64,000 nt of DNA from Pseudomonadota bacterium (GTDB taxonomy: Bacteria > Pseudomonadota > Alphaproteobacteria > Rhizobiales > Hyphomicrobiaceae): contig JAFECE010000005.1 of the NCBI GenBank assembly GCA_018242295.1, positions 186,001 to 250,000 on the forward strand. Direction: 5' to 3'. Each line of letters begins with the position of its first letter. The stretch's first letter is position 1. The notes below the pieces were generated by a model. That model had not been told where the DNA came from. It worked only from the letters and a program-made list of their open reading frames with translations, and searched no databases. Below are positions 17,268 to 27,348 of the stretch, in pieces. A program made the position numbers and the translations under genes.

Positions 17268-17722
17268 TCGTCTTATCAATTATCGCCTGTCTCTCCACCA
17301 TCGGCGGCGTTTACGGCGCGGCCACGTGGAAGGCGAGCGTTCAGACGCCTGACGCCAAAGATTCCGAACCCAAGTTGCAGATGATGAAGACGCACATGGT
17401 GAGTGTGCCAATTCTGCGGGACGGTGAAGTCCTCGGGTATGTCGTGACGCGCCTGCAATTCACTGCCGATTCGGAACTCGTTAAGGCGAGCTCGCTGCAG
17501 CCGGAAGTTTTCGTTGCCGACGAAGCATTCCGGCAAATCTATGAAACCACACCGGCCGACATCAAGACCGGACGCAAACAGGCCATCAAAGATCTAGCCG
17601 CCAACGTTGCGATTGGAGCCAACAAGCGGCTCGGCCGGGACGTGATCAAGGACGTCATGATCGACAGTTGGACCTATCTCTCAAAAGCGGACATGATGAA
17701 GAACAATGAGCGCAATCGATAG
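17255..17722 (+). CDS. Membrane-anchored protein of unknown function in the flhA operon
   Basis: 155 aa, starting at a GTG that overlaps the flgN-like gene by 13 bases. The first 24 residues form a hydrophobic segment (LIVLSIIACLSTIGGVYGAA), either an uncleaved anchor or signal peptide. The rest is soluble, and a segment around residues 45-75 (MVSVPILRDGEVLGYVVTRLQFTADSE) looks like a beta-hairpin of an FliL- or MotE-like periplasmic domain, but I cannot claim homology. The next gene overlaps it by 17 bases, so the two membrane proteins are probably made together. Confidence 0.75.
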   Translation: MVRLIVLSIIACLSTIGGVYGAATWKASVQTPDAKDSEPKLQMMKTHMVSVPILRDGEVLGYVVTRLQFTADSELVKASSLQPEVFVADEAFRQIYETTPADIKTGRKQAIKDLAANVAIGANKRLGRDVIKDVMIDSWTYLSKADMMKNNERNR

Positions 17723-18278
17723 TAACTTCGGCTTCGATGCCGTCTTCCGGCAAACGGCGGCCGATCTCAAATTGCGGCTGGCTCGCGACGCCGGGCACGC
17801 GAGCAAACCTTTGACGGCTCAGCAGCGCGGTGGAATTGCTGCCTTCGCGGTGTTTGCCGGACTTGGAATGCTGTCGGTGCTGATCTTCGTCATCGGCTAT
17901 TCGGCGACGCTATCCGATGAGCCGATGATCTGGATTCACAGATTGATGGCTCTCGCCGTCATGCAAAGCATTTTCATCGCTGCAGTGACGATGAAGCTTC
18001 TTCCGATCATCGAGCGCCGCCGGTCGTTGATCCGCATAGGACCGTCGCTCGGTTTCCGGCAGACGTCAGATCAAGATGCATCAACGAGCCCGACAGGCGA
18101 GCGGTCTGGCGTTTCAATGCCGCCGCCGCTGCCCGAACCGCGCAAACCCGTCGTCGGCGGCAAACTCGCAGGCCGCGAATTTCTCGAATACGAAGATGGG
18201 TCCATCGAGATCGATACGCTCGTCGGACGGCGTCGTTTCGCGTCGCTTGCGGCTGCGCGGGAATTCGTCGGCACTTGA
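17706..18278 (+). CDS. Two-helix membrane protein of unknown function
   Basis: 190 aa, last gene of the flhA run. Hydrophobic segments at about residues 43-66 and 76-101 are followed by a basic patch (IERRRSLIR), a Pro-rich linker (PPPLPEPRKP) and a small C-terminal module EFLEYEDGSIEIDTLVGRRRF. The module resembles a short 'DGS-x-E-xxT' segment seen in other alphaproteobacterial proteins, from memory only. Its stop faces the convergent cheT-position gene seven bases away. Function unknown; position suggests a role at the flagellar base or in export. Confidence 0.75.
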   Translation: MSAIDSNFGFDAVFRQTAADLKLRLARDAGHASKPLTAQQRGGIAAFAVFAGLGMLSVLIFVIGYSATLSDEPMIWIHRLMALAVMQSIFIAAVTMKLLPIIERRRSLIRIGPSLGFRQTSDQDASTSPTGERSGVSMPPPLPEPRKPVVGGKLAGREFLEYEDGSIEIDTLVGRRRFASLAAAREFVGT

Positions 18279-18284
18279 TCGGCG

Positions 18285-18695
18285 TCAGCCGGTCATGGGC
18301 CAATTCTCGAAGTCGTCGAATTCGCCTGTTAGATCTCCGGATGACTCGTCGCCCGCTTTACGTCCGATTAGCCTGTCGCATACGTCTGCGAGCTTCACGG
18401 CGCGCGCGGCATCAGTAAGATCGACCTTCCAATCGACCGACGAGCCGTTTGCGACGCCTGCGAGAAAATCGGCGACGGCGTTGAGGCTCTGGCAAAGCCG
18501 ATCGAGGCTTTGCAGCTGGTAGAGCGATTGTGACCCGCCGAACGCACCGGCGACTACGAGGTTGCCGATTAGATCCTGAAGTTCGCCGGCCGTATCGGAC
18601 AGCATGCGGACTTCCACAGAAACGGTCTCCAATACTTCCGGGACCGCCACGCGCGCCTGCGGCGACCCTTGGGCGTCCTGATTGCTATCAGTCAT
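18285..18695 (-). CDS. cheT: Small helical protein in the cheT position; possible CheY phosphatase
   Basis: 136 aa, last gene of the che operon. Between residues about 75 and 95 it has YQLQSLDRLCQSLNAVADFL, containing a D-x-x-x-Q motif (DRLCQ) on a probable helix. CheZ uses an Asp and Gln four residues apart for dephosphorylating CheY-P. In Sinorhizobium meliloti the gene after cheD is cheT, described as CheZ-like; this gene has that position. Its N terminus is a Ser/Gln-rich linker and its C terminus is acidic. I chose the ATG at 18695; a GTG nine bases upstream is possible. Phosphatase function is inference from motif and synteny. Confidence 0.6.
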   Translation of the reverse strand: MTDSNQDAQGSPQARVAVPEVLETVSVEVRMLSDTAGELQDLIGNLVVAGAFGGSQSLYQLQSLDRLCQSLNAVADFLAGVANGSSVDWKVDLTDAARAVKLADVCDRLIGRKAGDESSGDLTGEFDDFENWPMTG

Positions 18696-18722
18696 CTTGT
18701 CCACATCCCAAGGTAAGAGCGA

Positions 18723-19268
18723 TCAGAAAAGTTCAAGTTCGCCGGCGTTGACATCGATTGAGGCGACCGGCATCGGCGCCGGTTTTTCGATGGGTGCCGG
18801 GCCTGCCAGCAGGATCTGTCGTGCACGTCCAGAAACCGGCCAATACTGAATACGCCTTCCTTGCAATCCGCCGGTGCTGCCGCCCACATAGGAAATACCT
18901 TCGGCCTTGAGAAAGCGTTGAGCGAATTCGGCATTGTGCTTGCCGATGTCGGAATGCGATCGCACTGTGCGTGCGCCGCCAAACAATTTTGCTTCCAGCC
19001 GATCGCGACGCGCGCCTGCCTTCAGAAGACCGTTGACGAGCAACTCCATCAGATGGACGCCGACGCGCTCATCCTCCGCGGCCGTGGCACCGATGTTGCC
19101 AGGCAGAAGAAAATGGTTGATGCCGCCCACTCCAGCGAGCGGATCACGAATGCACGCAGCGATGCACGATCCAAGTATTGTCGTCACCATGACATCCTGG
19201 TCCCGGGTGACGAAAAACTCGCCTTGGATTATGTGAACGCGCTTTTCCTTTGCATCGGCGACCGTCAT
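18723..19268 (-). CDS. cheD: Chemoreceptor glutamine deamidase CheD
   Basis: 181 aa. CheD deamidates receptor glutamines. The catalytic Cys35 in TILGSC and His52 in GINHFLLP are present, with the usual spacing of 17. The rest of the family fold is recognisable, including [15 protein letters not shown]-type glycine turns toward the C terminus. It overlaps the end of cheY2 by four bases, so the two are probably coupled. The receptor at the head of this operon is a natural substrate. Confidence 0.95.
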   Translation of the reverse strand: MTVADAKEKRVHIIQGEFFVTRDQDVMVTTILGSCIAACIRDPLAGVGGINHFLLPGNIGATAAEDERVGVHLMELLVNGLLKAGARRDRLEAKLFGGARTVRSHSDIGKHNAEFAQRFLKAEGISYVGGSTGGLQGRRIQYWPVSGRARQILLAGPAPIEKPAPMPVASIDVNAGELELF

Positions 19269-19654
19269 GTCAACTTACCGACAACAGCTTCGATGCACGT
19301 CTTGAGCTGCGGCACTGAGAAAGGCTTCGCTAGAAAGTTATTGAGGCCCCATTTTTTGCCTTCATCGATCAGGGCTTTGTCGCCCTTACCGGTTACGAGG
19401 ATGAAACCGACTTTGCTTGTCGGAGCATGCTGGCGCAACGCACGCAGAAGCTGAATGCCATCGATCTTCGGCATGTTGTAGTCCGAGATGACGAGATGGC
19501 ACGGCGCTGTCATCATCATCTTGAGGCCTTCTTCGCCATCCTTGGCGACTTTGAAATTCTTCAATCCGATCTGATCAAGACCATCAGTTAGAAGCGCTCG
19601 GCTGACGGACGTGTCATCAACGACCAGGATCGTCAATTGCTGCATTGCGGGCAT
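19265..19654 (-). CDS. cheY2: Chemotaxis response regulator CheY (second copy)
   Basis: 129-residue single receiver domain. The acidic pocket Asp13-Asp14, the phosphoacceptor Asp58 in VISDYNMP and the conserved Lys in LAKPF are all present. GGAGG stands seven to eight bases upstream of the ATG at 19654. It lies between cheB and cheD, the position of CheY2 in S. meliloti, where CheY2-P is the main motor-binding regulator and CheY1 acts as a phosphate sink. That division of labour is assumed by synteny. Confidence 0.93.
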   Translation of the reverse strand: MPAMQQLTILVVDDTSVSRALLTDGLDQIGLKNFKVAKDGEEGLKMMMTAPCHLVISDYNMPKIDGIQLLRALRQHAPTSKVGFILVTGKGDKALIDEGKKWGLNNFLAKPFSVPQLKTCIEAVVGKLT

Positions 19655-19665
19655 AGCCTTGCCTC

Positions 19666-20706
19666 CTATGGTTTCTTCTTAGTCGTTTCTGATATTATCG
19701 CTGCCGCTAGGCGTTCGAGCGGCAGTTGGTGTTCAACAGCACCGGCGTCGAATGCCGCTTTCGGCATGCCGTAGACGATAGAGGTCGATTCATTTTGGCC
19801 GAATGTCGTTGCTCCAGCCTTACGCATCGAAAGCAGACCCGCGGCTCCATCCTTTCCCATACCGGTGAGGATGAGGCCGACTGCATCGCCCTTGCACGCT
19901 CGCGCGACCGAATTGAATAGCACATCCACCGAAGGGCAATGCCCATTCACGCGCTCGCCGGCTTTCAAGCGGCAACGCAGATCCGGCGTGATTTCGAGGT
20001 GGCTCGACCCGCCCGGTGCCAGAAAGATGTTTCCAGGCGCCAGCTTGGCGCGATCCGTCGCCTCCTGCACATTTGGCGCACAGAGCCTATCAAGACGACC
20101 AGCGAAACTCCGCGTGAACGCCGGCGGCATATGCTGCGTTATGACGGTCGGCGGGCAATTCTCGGGAAATCCCGAAAGGACTTCCAGCAGCGCCTCGACA
20201 CCACCTGTCGACGCACCGATGGCAACGACGCGGCCGTCCGATACATAGGACTCATTTGCCGGGTGAACGGCACGTGTCTGCCTGCGATCGCCGTCAGCTC
20301 TGGTCAGCGGTTTGACACGCGCCGAGGCTGCAATTTTGATCTTGTATGGCAGCTCCTCGAAGCTGTGCTCGTTGCCCGGCCGCGGCTTCTCTATGCAGTC
20401 GATCGCACCCATTTCGAGCGCTTGCACCGTTTCTTCCGCACCGCGCCGCGTCAACGTCGAAACCATGATGACCGGCATGGGCCGGAGCCGCATGATCTTT
20501 TCGAGGAATTCGAGCCCGCTCATGTTCGGCATTTCGACGTCGAGCGTGACCACATCGGGATTGAGGGCCTTGATCGCCTGGCGCGCCTGCAGCGGATCTT
20601 CGGCCTGACCGACAACTTCGATATCCGGATCCTTCGCCAGCACAGTCGCAATCAACCCGCGCATGGTCGAGGAATCATCGACGACGAGGACTTTGACTTT
20701 CTTCAT
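19666..20706 (-). CDS. cheB: Chemotaxis methylesterase CheB
   Basis: 346 aa, cytoplasmic. The receiver domain has Asp56 in TLDVEMP. The C-terminal methylesterase domain carries the catalytic Ser in GASTGG, His in ITQHMP and Asp in GMGKDGA. I chose the ATG at 20706, which overlaps the cheR stop (ATGA) and starts [11 protein letters not shown]; an ORF extends 46 codons upstream only because it runs inside cheR in another frame. It removes methyl groups that CheR adds to the receptor. Confidence 0.96.
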   Translation of the reverse strand: MKKVKVLVVDDSSTMRGLIATVLAKDPDIEVVGQAEDPLQARQAIKALNPDVVTLDVEMPNMSGLEFLEKIMRLRPMPVIMVSTLTRRGAEETVQALEMGAIDCIEKPRPGNEHSFEELPYKIKIAASARVKPLTRADGDRRQTRAVHPANESYVSDGRVVAIGASTGGVEALLEVLSGFPENCPPTVITQHMPPAFTRSFAGRLDRLCAPNVQEATDRAKLAPGNIFLAPGGSSHLEITPDLRCRLKAGERVNGHCPSVDVLFNSVARACKGDAVGLILTGMGKDGAAGLLSMRKAGATTFGQNESTSIVYGMPKAAFDAGAVEHQLPLERLAAAIISETTKKKP

Positions 20707-21590
20707 GACGACTGACCGCTCTTCCTGCGATAGCTCGTGATGCCGTCCGTCGATAACATCGAAGATGCAGGACCCGAGATGCGTTCGGAATGACCGATGT
20801 ATAGAGCGCCGTCTTGCCTCAACATTCGCGTCAAGCGATTCCAAATCATACTCTGCGTATCGCGGTCAAAATAGATGACGACGTTTCTGCAGAAAATGGC
20901 GTCGAAGGGTCCGTTGAAGGGCCACGTCCCCATCAGGTTGAGCTGCCGAAACGAGACGAGAGACCGCGCATCATCGGCGATTTTCAGATCGCCACGACTG
21001 TCTCCGGGTACGGGCTCGAACCATTTTGCGCGCAATTTAGGCGGAACATCGCGCAACTCCTCCTTTTGATACTGGCCGTTCTTTCCATGCGCAATGACGT
21101 GCGGATTGAGATCGGTCGCAAGGATACGGACGTCGAGGGACGCGGCATTAGGTATGACGGACAGCACCGTCAGTGCCATTGAGTAGGGTTCTTGTCCCGT
21201 CGAGCACGCGGCTGACCAAAGCCTGACGCGATTGCCGCGACGCGCTGATTCAGCGAGCGGTTCGATGATTGCAGAGCGCAGATGCTCGAAGTGATGCGCC
21301 TCACGGAAGAAGCGGGTCACGTTCGTTGTGAGCGCCGCAATCATGCTGTCGCGTTCATTGTCGTTCGAACGAACGGTTTCGCAGTACTCCGAAAACGTCT
21401 CGATCCCGAGCGCCCGCAGGCGCTTCGCGAGCCGCGAATAGACGAGAGTCGCCTTCGACTGGGGCAAGTCTATGCCGGCTTCCGTTTTCGCAATTTCCGC
21501 GATCTCACGAAAGTTCGCGGCGGAAAACGAAAATTCTCCGGTTACGAGAGCTCCAGAAGGATGAAAGGAATTTTCCGCCGTGGCGCTCAT
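20703..21590 (-). CDS. cheR: Chemotaxis protein methyltransferase CheR
   Basis: 295 aa. The N-terminal helical domain is followed by the SAM-binding motif [18 protein letters not shown] and the later [10 protein letters not shown] motif that marks class CheR. It methylates glutamates in receptor methylation helices using S-adenosylmethionine. The receptor of this operon ends in GWEEF, a possible CheR-docking pentapeptide, so CheR may be tethered there. It overlaps cheW by four bases. Confidence 0.96.
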   Translation of the reverse strand: MSATAENSFHPSGALVTGEFSFSAANFREIAEIAKTEAGIDLPQSKATLVYSRLAKRLRALGIETFSEYCETVRSNDNERDSMIAALTTNVTRFFREAHHFEHLRSAIIEPLAESARRGNRVRLWSAACSTGQEPYSMALTVLSVIPNAASLDVRILATDLNPHVIAHGKNGQYQKEELRDVPPKLRAKWFEPVPGDSRGDLKIADDARSLVSFRQLNLMGTWPFNGPFDAIFCRNVVIYFDRDTQSMIWNRLTRMLRQDGALYIGHSERISGPASSMLSTDGITSYRRKSGQSS

Positions 21591-22060
21591 GCGGCGACCT
21601 TAGCGGCTATCGGCAGCACGCTTTCCAGCGTGACGATGCTGATCATGCGGCCTTCGACGGCATAGACGCCCTTGACGAAATTTTTCGCGAGATCGGAGGC
21701 GACGTCCGGCGTCGGCTGCATGGATGCTTCGGACGTTGTCAGGATATCCGATACCGCGTCCACCAAGAGACCGACGACCTGCTGATGCACCTGCACGACA
21801 ATGATGACGCTACGCGGAGTTGGCTCCGTCAGGCCCAATCCGAAGCGCATGGCAAGATCAACGATCGGAAGAACGGCGCCACGAAGATTGATCACACCGC
21901 GCACATAGGTGGGTGCATGCGGCAGCGGCGTTGCGGGCGTCCAACCGCGAATTTCGCGAACACCCATAATGTCGATGCAGAATTCCTGCGATCCGACCCG
22001 GAAGGCGACGAACTCGCGGTTTGCGGAGTTGGCTGGCGAACCGACGTCTTGCATATTCAT
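21587..22060 (-). CDS. cheW: Chemotaxis coupling protein CheW
   Basis: 157-residue adaptor with one CheW domain: [16 protein letters not shown], then [25 protein letters not shown] and [11 protein letters not shown], all hallmark strands. It links the CheA kinase to receptor tips. The start codon shares one base with the cheA stop (TAATG), and the stop overlaps cheR by four bases, showing a tightly packed operon. Confidence 0.97.
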   Translation of the reverse strand: MNMQDVGSPANSANREFVAFRVGSQEFCIDIMGVREIRGWTPATPLPHAPTYVRGVINLRGAVLPIVDLAMRFGLGLTEPTPRSVIIVVQVHQQVVGLLVDAVSDILTTSEASMQPTPDVASDLAKNFVKGVYAVEGRMISIVTLESVLPIAAKVAA

Positions 22061-24231
22061 TATCCTTCCGTTCCATAGCGTGCGGCGGCGGTAAGCTGGC
22101 CTTCGAATGAACGAGTGACGAGGGCGTCCACGTCGAGAATGAGTGCGACCCGGCCGTCGCCAAGAATTGTAGCGGCCGCGATGCCGGAGACCGTTCCGTA
22201 GTTGGCTTCGAGACTTTTGATGACCACCTGGCGTTGATCCTGGATCGAGTCGACCAACAGAGCATTGCGCGCGCCGCCGTCGGTCTCGACCAGTATCGCG
22301 ACACTGCGTTCCGGATCGGCCGGCGTGTCGCGAAAGCCAAGCTGCGTGCCGACATCAATGAGGGGCACGAAGGTGTTGCGAATCGCCATGACGCGGCCAT
22401 CCGCGCCAATGCCGTGGATCTCGCCCTTCTTGGGCTTCAGCGTTTCGACGATCGCCGTCAACGGCACGACGAGTGTCTGGCCTGCGACGGACACGGCCAT
22501 ACCGTCGAGAACGGCAAGCGTCAGAGGCAGGCTCATCGAGAACGTCGAGCCCAATCCCGGTCGCGACGAAATCGAAATTCTTCCTCCGAGCGCCAATATC
22601 GAGCGCTTGACGACGTCCATGCCGACACCACGGCCCGAGATGCTCGAAATCGTGGCGGCGGTTGAGAAGCCGGGCAAGAACAAAAGATTATCGATGTCGC
22701 TGTCGGACAGTTGCGCGTCCGGCGAGATGAGGCCTTTCTTGATCGCGGAAGCGCGGACCTTTGGACGATTGATACCGGCACCATCGTCTGAAATTTCGAT
22801 GACGATACGGCCCGAGCGGTGCGCGGCACTCAGCCGAACATTGCCTTCCGGAGATTTTCCGGCGGCGACACGTTCCTCGGGCGTTTCGATCCCGTGATCG
22901 ACCGCATTGCGGATCATGTGTGTCAGTGGTTCCGCCAGACGCTCAACGACGGTCTTGTCGACTTCGGTCGCTTCGCCGTCGGTTTTGAGGCGGACTTGCT
23001 TGCTGGTCGCGTCCGCGACCTCGCGCACGATGCGGGACATGCGTTGAAAGAGCGGCTTCACTGGCTGTGCGCGGATCGCCATCACGCTTTCCTGGATCTC
23101 GCGCGTCAACTGCTCGAGCTCTTCCAGGCCGATGACGACCGATGACGAGCCGGCGAAATTTGCCTCGATGACACGTTGAGACAACATCGCCTGATTGATG
23201 ACGAGTTCGCCGACCAAGTTGATCAGTCGATCGACGCGATCGAACTCGACACGGATGGTCGTTTGCGCGGGAACCGCTACTGTCTTCACCGCCTCTGCGA
23301 CTTGTGCCGGCGGCGATGCCGTCTCGCTTGCAGCCGCGCCGGATTGCACCGGATCAGCTGGCGTTGGCTCCTCAACGTTCGTTACGTTCGAAGGCTGATC
23401 ATTCTCGGCCGCGGGCGCGCTTCCGAGGGCCTGCGCCAGCAGAGCCGCAATGGCATCATCAGACACCTCCGGCTGACCGTCGGCTTCGATAGTGATATCG
23501 GCTTCGCCGTCGACGAATTCAAAGACCTCGCGGACGGCTTCGATTGCCACTTCCGACGACAGCTTGATCGTCCAGGACAAATAGGCGCCGTTCGGATCGA
23601 TATTGTCGATATCGGGCACGGCGGAGGCATCACAGGTCGTTTCTGCCTGACCAAGACGCGAAAGCTCTCTAATCACCAATACGGCTTCGTTGGCGTTGGC
23701 GTAGAGTTCCGGGCGCGGAGTAAAGCTGACGCGATATTCGTGCACGGGCGCGGCGATAGGCTCGGGAGCCATGTCGGGAAGTCCGAAATCGATGACCGTT
23801 GGCTGGAAATCGATAGCTTCCTCGACTTCTTCCGCGCCCTCGGTGGCCGTCAGCGCCTTGACGTCTGCCGCAATGGCCGCGTAGCTCGACTCGTCGATTT
23901 CTTTACCGTCGCGCGATGCTTCCACAAGATCCGCCAGAACGTCGGCGGCGCGGAGCATGGGCTTCATCACCTCCGCTGTCGGATTGAGCTTGCCGCTGCG
24001 GACGAAATCGAGAGCCGTCTCGAATGTATGTGCGAACTGCACCAGCGCCGTCAGCTTGAACGCACCGGCACCGCCCTTGATCGAGTGGACGGCCCGGAAA
24101 ACGGCGTTTACCGTTTCAGAATCGGCGTTACCCTCGTCCATTGCCAGCAAGCCGACTTCCATCTCCGAGAGCTGCTCTTCGCACTCCTGGAAGAACGTCT
24201 GCCGGATTGCGGCCATCGTATCGACGGTCAT
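22060..24231 (-). CDS. cheA: Chemotaxis histidine kinase CheA
   Basis: 723 aa. The N-terminal HPt domain has phospho-His49 in [13 protein letters not shown] variable region (about residues 150-330) with acidic, Pro/Ala-rich linkers follows and may bind CheY. The dimerisation domain and the ATP-binding core then appear, with N box [12 protein letters not shown] and glycine loops DDGAGI and GRGVGMDVV. The C-terminal CheW-like domain ends the protein. It phosphorylates CheY1, CheY2 and CheB from this operon. There is no sign of fusion or truncation. Confidence 0.97.
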   Translation of the reverse strand: MTVDTMAAIRQTFFQECEEQLSEMEVGLLAMDEGNADSETVNAVFRAVHSIKGGAGAFKLTALVQFAHTFETALDFVRSGKLNPTAEVMKPMLRAADVLADLVEASRDGKEIDESSYAAIAADVKALTATEGAEEVEEAIDFQPTVIDFGLPDMAPEPIAAPVHEYRVSFTPRPELYANANEAVLVIRELSRLGQAETTCDASAVPDIDNIDPNGAYLSWTIKLSSEVAIEAVREVFEFVDGEADITIEADGQPEVSDDAIAALLAQALGSAPAAENDQPSNVTNVEEPTPADPVQSGAAASETASPPAQVAEAVKTVAVPAQTTIRVEFDRVDRLINLVGELVINQAMLSQRVIEANFAGSSSVVIGLEELEQLTREIQESVMAIRAQPVKPLFQRMSRIVREVADATSKQVRLKTDGEATEVDKTVVERLAEPLTHMIRNAVDHGIETPEERVAAGKSPEGNVRLSAAHRSGRIVIEISDDGAGINRPKVRASAIKKGLISPDAQLSDSDIDNLLFLPGFSTAATISSISGRGVGMDVVKRSILALGGRISISSRPGLGSTFSMSLPLTLAVLDGMAVSVAGQTLVVPLTAIVETLKPKKGEIHGIGADGRVMAIRNTFVPLIDVGTQLGFRDTPADPERSVAILVETDGGARNALLVDSIQDQRQVVIKSLEANYGTVSGIAAATILGDGRVALILDVDALVTRSFEGQLTAAARYGTEG

Positions 24232-24254
24232 CTGTATGCTCTTTTATTTATGCT

Positions 24255-24620
24255 TCAGGCGGCGACGCGGCGGATTGCGGCGATTAGCTTCGTCGGTTCG
24301 AACGGCTTGACGATCCAGCCCGTCGCTCCAGCTTCCTTTGCGCGCGTTTTCTTTGCGACATCGCTTTCGGTGGTCAGAACGAGGATCGGCACCCGGCGAT
24401 AGCGGCTATCCTTGCGCACCGCTTCAATGAGGCCGAAACCATCCATTTTCGGCATGTTGATATCGGTTACGATGACGTCCGGAGTGGACGTTTGAAGGAC
24501 TTCGAGCCCGTGGACGCCGTCAACGGCCTGAATGACATTGAAGCCAGCCTCTGCGAGCGCCATCTTCAACATGTCGCGCATCGTTCTTGAATCGTCGACG
24601 GTCAGTATCGTCTGCGTCAT
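24255..24620 (-). CDS. cheY1: Chemotaxis response regulator CheY (first copy)
   Basis: 121-residue receiver protein with Asp9/Asp10, phosphoacceptor Asp53 in VTDINMP, Thr in LTTES and Lys in VKPFEP. It follows the STAS-protein gene with a four-base overlap and precedes cheA. In S. meliloti CheY1 in this place acts as a phosphate sink for CheA, helped by CheS. The neighbouring STAS gene fits that arrangement. Confidence 0.94.
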   Translation of the reverse strand: MTQTILTVDDSRTMRDMLKMALAEAGFNVIQAVDGVHGLEVLQTSTPDVIVTDINMPKMDGFGLIEAVRKDSRYRRVPILVLTTESDVAKKTRAKEAGATGWIVKPFEPTKLIAAIRRVAA

Positions 24621-25018
24621 GGCGAAGATCCTTCAAAAAGAAATTGGTCAGCCGATAATCCAACGAGAGCAATCGTTTCGAGAAGTGCAGGGCTTGGATT
24701 CCTGACCGCGTAGTTCTGGCCGTCAGCCCGCCAGGTGTGGGCCGCAGCGAGCAAGACCTGTAACGACTGGATGCCGACGCGCTGCACCTGTCCGGCATCG
24801 ACGACGAGCGAAGCACCGCGACGCGCGAGGAGAAGATCTCTGATGGAGGCCGCCGACGACGAGTCGAGTGAGTCTGGAAGAACCAGCTCCGGCTCGCTCG
24901 CAGTTGCGGTGGCTGCCAATTCGGCGTCCTGCATTTGCGTTGCGACCTTGGGCTTCTTCCGCGACCGGCTGCGATCGCCGGAACCGCCAGCGATCGCCTT
25001 CCCTTTCCGGCGGGCCAT
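24617..25018 (-). CDS. cheS: STAS-domain protein in the cheS position
   Basis: 133 aa. The N-terminal 40 residues are basic and disordered-looking (RRKGKAIAGG, SRSRKKPK). The C-terminal 85 residues form a STAS-like domain: VLPDSLDSSSAASIRDLLLA, then LVVDAGQVQRVGIQSLQVLLAAA. In S. meliloti the gene between the receptor and cheY1 is cheS, whose product increases CheA binding to CheY1. Length here is larger than I recall for CheS because of the basic leader. The start shares a base with the receptor stop (TAATG). Confidence 0.7.
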   Translation of the reverse strand: MARRKGKAIAGGSGDRSRSRKKPKVATQMQDAELAATATASEPELVLPDSLDSSSAASIRDLLLARRGASLVVDAGQVQRVGIQSLQVLLAAAHTWRADGQNYAVRNPSPALLETIALVGLSADQFLFEGSSP

Positions 25019-27348
25019 TAGAATTCCTCCCAGCCAGCGTCAGAAGAAGCCGCGCTGCGGCGTCCCATTCCTACAGCCGCTGCCATTTTGACTTTGGCGG
25101 GCGAACGCTGGGCGCGAGCGGCCGGCTTGGACGATTCCCGGCGAGCCGACATTTCGACGACCGTGTCCTCACCTGTGCGGAAGCGGCTGACCAGACGGAC
25201 GAGTTCTTCGGTCTGCTGCGCCAGAGTCTGCGTTGCAGCCGTCGCTTCCTCGACCATCGCAGCGTTCTGCTGCGTAACCTGGTCCATCTCGTTGACAGCC
25301 GTGTTGACCTGCTCGAGACCGTGCGCCTGTTCGTTGGCGCTCGTCGCGATGTCCGTCACGATGCTGTTGATTTCAGCCACCTGCGAAACGATGCGCGTCA
25401 ATGCCAATCCGGTTTCACCGACGAGCTGCACACCTTGAGCAACCTGGCCTGTCGAAGCTGAAATGAGGCCTTTGATTTCCTTCGCCGCTTCTGCGGAACG
25501 CTGAGCTAAGGCACGCACTTCCGACGCGACGACTGCGAAGCCCCGGCCAGCGTCGCCTGCGCGCGCTGCTTCGACACCAGCATTCAAAGCGAGAAGGTTC
25601 GTCTGGAACGCGATTTCGTCGATGACACCGATGATCTGGCTGATTTGCTTCGATGAGCTTTCGATGCCGTTCATCGCCAATATTGCTTTGTGAACGACCT
25701 CGCCGCTCTTCTCGGCGTCGGTCTTGGCGATTGATACCGTTTCGCGAGCATGCGTTGCACCGCGCGCCGTCTTATTGACGGTATCGGTGATCTCCTTAAC
25801 GGCAGCAGCCGTTTCTTCGAGACTTGCGGCCTGGTTTTCCGTGCGCCGCGACAGGTCGTCGGAGGCTTGCGAAATTTCTTCGGTGCCCAGTTTGATGCTG
25901 CCGGCGCCTTTTTTCACAAGCTCAATCGTGCTTCTCAGTTGCGAAGCCGCAGAATTGAAGTCTGTTTTGAGCTTTGCAAACTCGGGAGCGAATTCGGCGT
26001 ATACAGTGGTCTCGAGGTTGCCTTGCGCGAGTTCCGACAGAGCTGTCCCGAGCGATGCGACGACGGTATTGATCTGGTTCTCCGCCTCGATCTTCCCGAC
26101 TTGCGCGGCTTCGAGCTGACCCATCATCAGGTTCATCTGGCTGATGATCGCCTCGTACTCCGGAATAACCTTTTCGGAAATGCGATGCGTGAAGTCGCCG
26201 CTCGCAATGCGTTCTGCGGCGCTCGTGAACGCGTCCATGAAGTGTTCGTGCTCCTTGGCATAGTGCTCGCTCTGCTCCTGCTGCTGCTTGGCAGCCTCGA
26301 CGGCAGCGTCGGTCATCACTTTATTTTCGACGGCTGCTTCCTTGAAGCGCGAGAGGGCGCCCGCGATCATGCCGTTTTCGTTGCTGTCCGTAAGATACGG
26401 GATTTCAACGCTCAGATCCTTGTGGCTGAGTTGATCCATCGCGCGCACCAGGCTCGAGAGCCGAAGCGAAATTCCCTTGCCGATCAAACCGACCATGATC
26501 ACTGCTGCGACTGTTGCCGCGATCAAAAAGCCGAGCGTGCGATAAAGGGAGGAGCGTGCTTCCGCCGAATGACTTTCGGCAAGCTGCGCAAATATGCCAC
26601 CGATCTGGCCCGCGGCCGTTCCGACCATGCTATTGGCGTTATTGATGGACGAAATCACATCACTACCGATCGCAGCGCGGCGATAGTCAGCTCCCTTGAG
26701 CTTGGCGGCGATCTGATCAAGCTCCGATAGAAGTCTGTCGTTCGTGCCGCCGAAAGCGTTCTTGGCATCGCTGGACAGATCGGCGCTCAGAAGCTTATTC
26801 GCGGCGCCGCGAAGCTTGTCCGTTGTCCTCTTCAATACGGCATAGTTGATTGCAAGCTTGGTCTGGTCATCTGCCTGCCCTGCCGTATCGAGCGTGGATT
26901 TGAGCTCGATCAGTGTCTGCTTGACGCCGGGCAACCGCTGAACCATCACCTCTTGCGCATAATACGCGGCCGGCGAGGCATCCGCGGCGACCCCGGACGA
27001 CGTGGCGATTAGGTCCAAGAGCTCAGCGCCGAGGTGCACTCGCTCGTCCGCCGATCGCGCGTTTTCGAACGCGTTGACATTGGGTTGAACACCGAGGCTT
27101 TGGGATGCGTCCGAGAGCTTCGCCAGCTCTCCGTCGCCAGACCTCGAATTCTCATCGGCGGACATTTTGTTCCAAACGGCAGCCGCCAGCTTGCCACCGC
27201 TGATTTCGCGATCGACCATGCTTATCTGATCCAGCTGACGATCTGTGTAGAGATAAAGCTGTGCCAGCGATGGAATTAAGAACACCGCAGATATCAGTGC
27301 GAGCCGGCGGGGCATCGACCATTTGCTGTTGATATATCCTATGACCAT
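25018..27348 (-). CDS. Methyl-accepting chemotaxis protein
   Basis: 776 aa from the ATG at 27348 (AGGT eight bases upstream); the open frame extends 39 codons further without a good site. Layout: TM1 about residues 15-36, a 260-residue periplasmic helical domain, TM2 ([18 protein letters not shown]), a HAMP domain, a long helical signalling region with [18 protein letters not shown] near the methylation segment, and the hairpin tip [21 protein letters not shown]. It ends GWEEF, matching the xWxxF tether used by CheR. It heads the che operon. Ligand unknown. Confidence 0.93.
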   Translation of the reverse strand: MVIGYINSKWSMPRRLALISAVFLIPSLAQLYLYTDRQLDQISMVDREISGGKLAAAVWNKMSADENSRSGDGELAKLSDASQSLGVQPNVNAFENARSADERVHLGAELLDLIATSSGVAADASPAAYYAQEVMVQRLPGVKQTLIELKSTLDTAGQADDQTKLAINYAVLKRTTDKLRGAANKLLSADLSSDAKNAFGGTNDRLLSELDQIAAKLKGADYRRAAIGSDVISSINNANSMVGTAAGQIGGIFAQLAESHSAEARSSLYRTLGFLIAATVAAVIMVGLIGKGISLRLSSLVRAMDQLSHKDLSVEIPYLTDSNENGMIAGALSRFKEAAVENKVMTDAAVEAAKQQQEQSEHYAKEHEHFMDAFTSAAERIASGDFTHRISEKVIPEYEAIISQMNLMMGQLEAAQVGKIEAENQINTVVASLGTALSELAQGNLETTVYAEFAPEFAKLKTDFNSAASQLRSTIELVKKGAGSIKLGTEEISQASDDLSRRTENQAASLEETAAAVKEITDTVNKTARGATHARETVSIAKTDAEKSGEVVHKAILAMNGIESSSKQISQIIGVIDEIAFQTNLLALNAGVEAARAGDAGRGFAVVASEVRALAQRSAEAAKEIKGLISASTGQVAQGVQLVGETGLALTRIVSQVAEINSIVTDIATSANEQAHGLEQVNTAVNEMDQVTQQNAAMVEEATAATQTLAQQTEELVRLVSRFRTGEDTVVEMSARRESSKPAARAQRSPAKVKMAAAVGMGRRSAASSDAGWEEF

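Noticed and set aside
23176-24402. Plus-strand ORF of 408 codons
   Set aside because: Antisense to cheA; many Arg/Cys and no motif.
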